From Verrucomicrobiia bacterium (lineage in GTDB: Bacteria; Patescibacteriota; Saccharimonadia; Saccharimonadales; Saccharimonadaceae): a stretch of DNA of 64,000 bases. The first letter of the stretch is position 1; every line of letters starts with the position of its first letter. Positions 58,626 to 64,000 of this stretch are shown piece after piece. Made by a program: the position numbers and the translations under genes. Under the pieces are notes generated by a model. It worked only from the letters and a program-made list of their open reading frames with translations, was not told the origin of the DNA and did no database searches. The stretch is from contig DASPIB010000001.1 in the NCBI GenBank assembly GCA_035629335.1, positions 558,001 to 622,000 of the forward strand. The letters are read 5' to 3'.

Positions 58626-59060
58626 CTAGGGTGCTGAAATCACGCAGGAAAAGTGATTCCACTTCCCTAGGTATTTTGCCCAATCGATCCCCAATGAATC
58701 ATAGAACACATCTTCGCCCCATCCATCAAAAGGTGCTAAACCAAGCACATGGGCTTCAACTCCCACTTCATGATCACCGACATCCATGATAACCACTGTC
58801 AGAGACTGACCCATGTCGTTCTGAGCGCTTATAAAACCCCTAAAGATAAAGGTCGAGTCAACGTGGTGAAATCCTGCCGCTGGATCATAAAAATTTACTG
58901 GTCGACAACAGAAAAGCTGATACCGCGCGCCTTTTACGAGTTGCTTCAAGAGTTTACCTTTTCCAGGCTTTAGTCTATGACGAACTTCCCCTTTATCAAC
59001 ATACTGCTCACTGCTAGGACAAGTTTCAAGCCTAGTGAAATATGGATTATACTCAGGCAT
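58626..59060 (-). CDS. Hypothetical protein (144 aa)
   Basis: Begins MPEYNPYFTRLETCPSSEQY. It appears beta-rich (ARYQLFCCRPVNFYDPAAGF, HVDSTFIFRGFISAQNDMGQ, LTVVIMDVGDHEVGVEAHV), with no membrane segment; His, Asp and Cys are scattered but form no known motif. It is followed by a clear terminator, so it is a stand-alone gene. Not recognised. Confidence 0.65.
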   Translation of the reverse strand: MPEYNPYFTRLETCPSSEQYVDKGEVRHRLKPGKGKLLKQLVKGARYQLFCCRPVNFYDPAAGFHHVDSTFIFRGFISAQNDMGQSLTVVIMDVGDHEVGVEAHVLGLAPFDGWGEDVFYDSLGIDWAKYLGKWNHFSCVISAP

Positions 59061-59239
59061 TATCGCTCCAGATCATAGTAGGGAGATACGATAACTATCG
59101 TAACACAACAGTCTACGCAATTTGAAGCACCGGTTATTATCTCATCCTCGATAGCGTCTTGCCGGGCCGAAATTCAACTGGCTAATAAACGAGCAGCGAA
59201 GAACTGATCTACTTTCAAATATCTCTTTAGAAATGCACT

Positions 59240-59275
59240 AAAATAGGAGCGTCTAATTGACGCTCCTATTTGCTA
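59240..59275. terminator. Terminator of the first DHFR-family gene
   Basis: AATAGGAGCGTC (59242-59253) pairs perfectly with GACGCTCCTATT (59259-59270) across TAATT. It lies downstream of the minus-strand gene ending at 59296. Confidence 0.75.
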
Positions 59276-59295
59276 GAATAGCTGGCCGGCCGTAG

Positions 59296-59892
59296 CTAGG
59301 CTTTTACAGGCTCGAAGGTCACGAGCAGCGAAGTATCATCTAGCGCCTTTGCTTCTATTAGTCGGAAATCTTTTTGCTCCGAAAGCGTGTCGAATAAGCG
59401 TTCGCCATCGTTCGTTACAACCGTGTGCACTTGGATGATATATTTATCAATCAGATCAGCTTCGGTAAGGGATCGCACCAGAACAGGGCTACCAAAGATG
59501 ATAATGTCGCCACCGTCGGTCATCTTTAAGTCTTTAATCTGGTTTACAACATTGTCACCAGTCAGCTGCTCGGGAGTCTCGTAATCGCCCCACTTCAGCT
59601 CGTCAAGCGGGCGATCGCCAGTAACAACTATCTTGTGTGCACTGTTTATTTTTTTACCTAAAGGTATATCGCTGATGGCGGGCATTATCGGCCATTTCCT
59701 TGATAAGTCTTCGTAGGTGCCTCGGCCCAACAGAATCGTGTCGACGTTTTCCATAGCTTCGAGCAAAGCGTCAGAGCCCACTTCTAGGCTATTGTTAGTT
59801 GTCCAAGCCATGAAGTTGGTCTTGTCTTCGCGTGGGTCGCCGGTCACCACACCATTAAAAGTACTGTGAATAAATAGACTAATTTTACGCAT
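59296..59892 (-). CDS. Dihydrofolate reductase family (RibD C-terminal-like) protein, paralog 1
   Basis: A 198-aa protein of the DHFR/RibD-C superfamily: RKISLFIHSTFNGVVTGDP, TILLGRGTYEDLSRKWP (NADPH-binding GR/T), KIVVTGDRPLDELKWGDY, GGDIIIFGSPVLVRSLTEAD and LIDKYIIQVHTVV. Such proteins are NADPH-dependent reductases; the substrate is not folate in most cases and is unknown here. It is clearly the sister of the gene at 61492 (same length, same motifs, most residues shared in the N-terminal 60). An AraC gene lies upstream on the same strand. Confidence 0.92.
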   Translation of the reverse strand: MRKISLFIHSTFNGVVTGDPREDKTNFMAWTTNNSLEVGSDALLEAMENVDTILLGRGTYEDLSRKWPIMPAISDIPLGKKINSAHKIVVTGDRPLDELKWGDYETPEQLTGDNVVNQIKDLKMTDGGDIIIFGSPVLVRSLTEADLIDKYIIQVHTVVTNDGERLFDTLSEQKDFRLIEAKALDDTSLLVTFEPVKA

Positions 59893-59972
59893 ACTGTTCC
59901 TGCTTACTTATATTTATAAGCCCACTGTACCATACCCGGACGTGTAAATATTGTATATTTTGACACCCTCGT

Positions 59973-60656
59973 TCACGGAAGTTGCGGTAAGTGAGCCAGT
60001 TGTTTAGGAGTGTACCCTAAAAGTCGTTTTGATGCATGGACAAAGTGCGCTTGATCAACAAAATCCAGCTCCACAGCAGTTTCCGTAGCTGATTGACCAT
60101 CTTTTAATAGCCGCAGTGCCCGATGCATACGATTCAACTGATAAAGTCGATAGGCCGAGAGGCCGGTTGTCCGCTTAACCAATCGAGAGTAGGCTCGAGG
60201 CGATAGCGTACTGGTTATCTGCTTAAATTTATCGTTAAAGGGACTTTCCTGTAGGTAACCAGCCGCAAAAAACTGATCAATGAGCGCCTCTGCATTATCA
60301 AAGTCGGGGAATTGCCAGTAGGTTTCATTGAACCAAAATTGCGCCGTATGATTAGACCATATAGACATCGAACGGTTGATGAATTTGCGGGCCGAGAAAC
60401 CTTTTAAGCGCACGCCCGGCTGCAAGCGGATAGCCATGCACGAATAATCCGCCGCCAGTGATTCTTTGCGTGGTTTAGTCTCGGGACCTCTTAAAATAAC
60501 CCTGGTACTGCCGTTTTCTTTAACGAGCGTTAACGTTATACAGGGGTCTGGAATCACTGCTCGCGATGTTGCCGCAGTGGTAGTGCATGTCCAAACCGAC
60601 GCTATAAAGTCTGAGTTTGAAGCTCGTTCTCGCCAAATCAGGCTTGTATCTTTCAT
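59973..60656 (-). CDS. AraC family transcriptional regulator
   Basis: A 227-aa protein with an N-terminal sensor region (CITLTLVKENGSTRVILRGP, GFSARKFINRS) and a C-terminal AraC domain: SRLVKRTTGLSAYRLYQLNR and QSATETAVELDFVDQAHFVH, where the last segment is the second helix-turn-helix, followed by RLLGYTPKQLA. It is upstream of the DHFR-family gene on the same strand (80-base gap) and may control it. Same family as the protein at 52715. Confidence 0.92.
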   Translation of the reverse strand: MKDTSLIWRERASNSDFIASVWTCTTTAATSRAVIPDPCITLTLVKENGSTRVILRGPETKPRKESLAADYSCMAIRLQPGVRLKGFSARKFINRSMSIWSNHTAQFWFNETYWQFPDFDNAEALIDQFFAAGYLQESPFNDKFKQITSTLSPRAYSRLVKRTTGLSAYRLYQLNRMHRALRLLKDGQSATETAVELDFVDQAHFVHASKRLLGYTPKQLAHLPQLP

Positions 60657-60767
60657 TTGTATATTATAACATTAATATACGTAATAGTCCAGGATTCGGG
60701 CAGCCGTCCTCCGAAAGCTCGTAAATTCTGTTTTGTCAATCTCGATAAAACAAGACTTGCACGCGCA

Positions 60768-61376
60768 TTACTGATTAAACGTTACACTCTCCATGATAGC
60801 CTTGGCGTCCTCCATGCTAATTGCTTTTTGCCCTGCCAAGTTTAATTGAACTGTGCCGTTCGTTGTTTTAGCGTATCCAGCGTAGCGCGTATTGTCTTCG
60901 GCATAGCAAACGGTTGTTGACTCACCACCAAGCTGCATGGTCGTTGTTGGGCTATCACCACAGTCAATCTTGTCACCGCTGGCAGCGCCCAAATAAACAC
61001 TATGCATTGAGCCAACTTCGCCATGATTGAGGTAGGTGTGACCATTCTTTTCTTCGACTTTGGCGTCTTTATAGAATGAAACTGAAAAAGCGACGCCACT
61101 TGGTTTATCGGTGACAGAATACTTTTGATACTTACCCGTATCAGGGGTGTTGTTATTATCATTATTGGTCGGAGTTGGCCTTGGATCACGATTGCCGGTA
61201 TCGGTACCTTTGTTCTGATTCATCAGGGCAAATACGATCACGCCCAAGATAACTATTGCCGCAATAACGACAACAATAAGCATAGTTTTCTTATTTTTTG
61301 ACGGTTCGCCAGGTGTCTGTGGCGCTTGAGAGTTATTTGGTTGCACATTATTGGTTGGTTGCTGCTGTGGATCCAT
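60768..61376 (-). CDS. Membrane-anchored protein of unknown function
   Basis: A 202-aa protein: an Asn/Gln/Pro-rich cytosolic start, a transmembrane helix (about 33-52, MLIVVVIAAIVILGVIVFAL), an Asn/Thr/Asp linker, then an external domain with two Cys (DKIDCGDSPTTT, STTVCYAEDN) likely joined by a disulfide. AAGGAG lies upstream of the ATG. The layout is like those at 7274 and 27501. Function unknown. Confidence 0.8.
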   Translation of the reverse strand: MDPQQQPTNNVQPNNSQAPQTPGEPSKNKKTMLIVVVIAAIVILGVIVFALMNQNKGTDTGNRDPRPTPTNNDNNNTPDTGKYQKYSVTDKPSGVAFSVSFYKDAKVEEKNGHTYLNHGEVGSMHSVYLGAASGDKIDCGDSPTTTMQLGGESTTVCYAEDNTRYAGYAKTTNGTVQLNLAGQKAISMEDAKAIMESVTFNQ

Positions 61377-61491
61377 GTAGGTTCTCCTTTTTTCAATTCG
61401 ATCTCTAATTTATATTGTATCAGAGAAGTCTGGCAGGAAGTATTTTTGAAATTACGTAACCCACAAGCGAAGCGAGCAGCATTACCCAAGA

Positions 61492-62076
61492 CTAACGAGT
61501 GTTAGCCGGTGCGTAAACCGCTAAAAGACAGCTGTCCTCTAGCTTTTGGGCATCTAACAGTTGCAAGCTTTTATTCTTTTTCAAGTTGTCGAATAGATGA
61601 TCACCATAGTTAACGATCATTGGGTGCACTTTAATATGGTATTCGTCGATAAGATTTGCATCAGTCAACGACCGCACCAACACCGGGCTACCGAAGATGA
61701 TAATATCGCCGCCCTCGCTCGCTTTTAGCTTTTTGATTTGCTTCTCAATATCGTTGCCCACCAACTGCTCGGGGGCTGCAAACTTGCCCCAAGCCAGCTC
61801 CTTTAGCGGACGATCGCCAGTAACCACTATTTTATGAGTAGCGTTTATTTTTTTACCGAGCGGCGAAGCATTTGCGGGCGGAAATTTCCTAACAAGATCT
61901 TCGTAGGTACCGCGACCAAGCAGGATAGTATCGACAGGTTCCATAATTTGCAGTACATAATCCGAACCCGTTCCTCGACTCTTTGCCCAAGTAGCGAAGT
62001 TAGTTTTGTCTTTTTCCGGATCGCCCGTGACCACTCCGTTAAAAGAGCTGTGAATGAATAGTATAATTTTGCGCAT
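61492..62076 (-). CDS. Dihydrofolate reductase family (RibD C-terminal-like) protein, paralog 2
   Basis: A 194-aa protein almost collinear with the one at 59296: RKIILFIHSSFNGVVTGDPE, TILLGRGTYEDLVRKFP, HKIVVTGDRPLKELAWGKF, GGDIIIFGSPVLVRSLTDAN and LIDEYHIKVHPMI. It is probably a recent duplicate with a related NADPH-dependent reductase role. It is encoded on the same strand as, and downstream of, the MFS exporter at 62221. GAGGAC lies upstream of the ATG. Confidence 0.92.
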   Translation of the reverse strand: MRKIILFIHSSFNGVVTGDPEKDKTNFATWAKSRGTGSDYVLQIMEPVDTILLGRGTYEDLVRKFPPANASPLGKKINATHKIVVTGDRPLKELAWGKFAAPEQLVGNDIEKQIKKLKASEGGDIIIFGSPVLVRSLTDANLIDEYHIKVHPMIVNYGDHLFDNLKKNKSLQLLDAQKLEDSCLLAVYAPANTR

Positions 62077-62220
62077 GATATTTTGTCCTCTTAATTCTTC
62101 TTATTGTAATGGAGATCGCAGATCGAGTTACTACCAAGCCGGCATAGACTCGTCAATCTTCTTAAACTAACTTTATCGTAAAAGCCTAGACCTCGTTGCT
62201 GACCGCCCTACGCTTACCGG

Positions 62221-63636
62221 TTACTGCCCGGGCTCTGCCGGCGCCTTGCGAGGCATCAGGAAAACGAAGGGGATGCTCAAGGCGGTTGCCACCAGAACGA
62301 CAATCAAGGTAACTGTCATTGCGTAATCGAACCCACTGGCTGCCGCCTGGAAGAAGACCGACGTAACAGCGGCCGAACCGATAGCTGATGAAAGCTGCTG
62401 AATTGAAGTCAATGAGCCGCTGGCGCTGCCGGCTTCGTCGGGCTTTGCATCGCCAAGGGCAACGGTAGGAATAGTAGTAAAGCACAAGCCAGTCCCAATG
62501 CCGACGATAAAGAAGGCTGGCACTAAAGCCCAAATATTGATACTAAGACCAAAGGAAGCCACTAATGCTAATACTAAGCTACAGCCCACCAGCGAGATGC
62601 CGAGCCCAATAAACACCAGCTTGCGGCCAAGCTTGGCAACCAAGCCACCCATGGCGGCAAAGCTGGCCACGATAAGCCCGGCGGTAAGTGGCACGAGCCC
62701 TAACGAGGCGTCGCGCGGGCTGGCGTGTAGCCCCTCTTGCAGGAATAGCGACAGCACAAAGAACAACCCAGTGCTGACAGCGAAGGCAATCAAGCCTACA
62801 ATCATGCCAGAGGTAAAGCCGCGATTCTTTAAAAGTGACGCCTTAATAAGCGGATGTGGCGCAGTGCGTTGACGAAAGGCGAAGGCGATAAAAGACGCAA
62901 TACCGACAATAATTGAGGCAATCGATGCAATTTCCCAGCCGTTCGTCGGGCCCTCAATCAGACCATAGAGCAGCCCAAACATACCCACCGCCAGCAAGCC
63001 CGAACCCCAGCCGTCAACAACCGTTGAGCGGTCGGCGTCATCGCGTGGCAAAATCTTGCTCGCAACGATTAGTCCGATGATGCCCAAAATGATATTTATC
63101 AGAAAGATCGGACGCCATGATAAGCCAAATAGGTCGGCATTAATGATGAACCCGGCCAAAACCGGGCCACCGACCGCGGAGATACCAAGAATTGGGCCAA
63201 ACAATCCAAAAGCCTTGGCTAGCATGTCGGGCGTAAAGACTTTTGTCATAATTGCCATACCTTGCGGGATAAGCAGTGCGCCAAACGCTCCCTGAATGAT
63301 GCGGGCGATAATAAGTAAGGTTGGGTCGGTTGCAAAGCCAATGATGGCTGAAGCAACGGTAAACCCACCCATGCCGATCAAAAAGAGCCGGCGCTGGCCA
63401 TATTTATCGCCCAGTCGTCCACTAATCAGTAATAAGATACCCATAGCGAGCAAATAAGCTGGTCCCACCCATTTAATCAGACTCTCGCCACCGCCAAGGC
63501 TTTCGGCGATAGTGGGGGCCGCGATATTGGTAACCGTTCCGTCAATAACGTCGATGGCGTCAGCCAGTAGCACCAACCCAAGGATCGCCCACATTCGGCG
63601 TTTCTTGCCTTTTAATTTATCAATTACTTGTTTCAT
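62221..63636 (-). CDS. MFS exporter, DHA2 family
   Basis: A 471-aa polytopic protein with about 14 hydrophobic segments: motif D1-like DAIDVIDGTVTNIAAPTI, motif A GRLGDKYGQRR, and motif C-like GPILGISAVGGPVLAGF of antiporters. It probably exports drugs or metabolites by proton exchange. It lies between two DHFR-family genes on the same strand (29 bases downstream of the partial one), so it may be in one operon with that reductase. It differs in sequence from the exporter at 5785. Confidence 0.93.
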   Translation of the reverse strand: MKQVIDKLKGKKRRMWAILGLVLLADAIDVIDGTVTNIAAPTIAESLGGGESLIKWVGPAYLLAMGILLLISGRLGDKYGQRRLFLIGMGGFTVASAIIGFATDPTLLIIARIIQGAFGALLIPQGMAIMTKVFTPDMLAKAFGLFGPILGISAVGGPVLAGFIINADLFGLSWRPIFLINIILGIIGLIVASKILPRDDADRSTVVDGWGSGLLAVGMFGLLYGLIEGPTNGWEIASIASIIVGIASFIAFAFRQRTAPHPLIKASLLKNRGFTSGMIVGLIAFAVSTGLFFVLSLFLQEGLHASPRDASLGLVPLTAGLIVASFAAMGGLVAKLGRKLVFIGLGISLVGCSLVLALVASFGLSINIWALVPAFFIVGIGTGLCFTTIPTVALGDAKPDEAGSASGSLTSIQQLSSAIGSAAVTSVFFQAAASGFDYAMTVTLIVVLVATALSIPFVFLMPRKAPAEPGQ

Positions 63637-63665
63637 ATAACTTATCCAGTTGAAAGTACCTTTTA

Positions 63666-64000
63666 TTAAAAATTAAATGCTCCCGTTTTAAGTTCGCCGG
63701 CCCTCCGGTAATTAGCAATAATAATGCCGTTCGACAAAGCGCCAGTTTCTATTAATTCAAATGTGGCCGGCTTCGTTCCTTCGGCAAATAAACGCTTACC
63801 GGTGCCGATAGTTATCGGGAATGTTCTGAGGCGTAGCTCGTCAATCAGATCATTCTCAAGCAATGTTTGAATCAGGTTACCGCTGCCCCACACCTGTAAC
63901 ATCGGGCCGTCTTCTTGCTTTAGCGCCTTTATCTTGGCAATCACATCGCCATCGATCAGCACCGATTCTTTCCAGGGAAGCTCTATCGGCTTATCAGACA
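63666..64000 (-). CDS. Dihydrofolate reductase family protein, paralog 3 (N-terminus outside window)
   Basis: The frame is open at the right edge and ends at 63666, giving the last 110 residues. KPIELPWKESVLIDGDVIAK, MLQVWGSGNLIQTLLENDLI, DELRLRTFPITIGTGKRLFA and IETGALSNGIIIANYR match the C-terminal half of DHFR/RibD-C family reductases. It is more distant from paralogs 1 and 2 than they are from each other. A GTG at 63962 is inside the domain and is not the real start. It precedes the MFS gene on the same strand. Confidence 0.88.
   Translation of the reverse strand, partial: SDKPIELPWKESVLIDGDVIAKIKALKQEDGPMLQVWGSGNLIQTLLENDLIDELRLRTFPITIGTGKRLFAEGTKPATFELIETGALSNGIIIANYRRAGELKTGAFNF

Noticed and set aside
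1-64000. Recoded TGA (as in Gracilibacteria/SR1)
   Set aside because: TGA ends many genes exactly at ATGA overlaps (for example 22755, 24044, 33654), and no good frame needs readthrough of TGA except clear frameshift cases.

Overview
The window reads as a chromosomal segment of a Candidatus Saccharibacteria (TM7 / Patescibacteria) genome or a close relative. This is inferred from gene content only, since no rRNA or marker protein is present. The signs are two sortases plus an LPXTG surface protein (a Gram-positive-type envelope), many single-pass membrane-anchored proteins of unknown function, very short intergenic gaps, ATGA and TAATG gene overlaps, and a dense set of envelope glycosyltransferases. 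TGA is used as a normal stop, so this is not a TGA-recoding CPR lineage.

Layout: 1-9 kb holds small unknown genes, a stress-type SDR, the LPKTG/PKD surface protein (3118-4503), a minus-strand marR / MazG-like / 41-aa ORF cluster divergent from an MFS exporter, and two anchored unknowns. 9.0-18.3 kb is one tightly packed surface-glycan operon: flippase, DPM-like GT2, GT4, pyruvyl transferase, an AftD-like membrane glycosyltransferase with a jelly-roll module, a second polytopic membrane protein and a small membrane protein. 18.4-25.2 kb holds a secreted repeat protein and then two parallel modules: [tiny membrane peptide - sortase - membrane GT2] and [tiny membrane peptide - sortase-fold protein lacking catalytic His/Arg - membrane GT2 - secreted hydrolase-like protein]. 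25.2-37.4 kb is more housekeeping: DUF4385, a DEDDh exonuclease/GIY-YIG fusion, M3 peptidase, a second sortase, an amino-acid permease, an ECF sigma factor with a membrane partner, and a P-type ATPase. 37.5-41.3 kb has several small unknown genes, each with its own terminator, a pseudopilin and tRNA-Gln(UUG).

41.3-64 kb is accessory in character. An AT-rich, decaying stretch (41.3-46.9 kb) carries a lone GT2, a frameshifted pseudogene and a truncated lipase. After it come small detoxification/redox genes with local regulators (tautomerase, two HxlR, TetR, three SDR/MDR enzymes, two AraC), an AlkZ-type remnant, a 1026-aa A-T-R (adenylation, carrier, reductase) enzyme, a GC-rich foreign-looking gene with a 3' frameshift, three DHFR-family paralogs and a second MFS exporter.

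The most novel signal is a two-copy structured element (18837-18975 and 28841-28990). It forms a three-way junction with identical single-stranded linkers, while all three helices differ between copies by compensating changes. Second is the duplicated sortase-fold/GT2 module. No CRISPR array, IS element or transposase was found.
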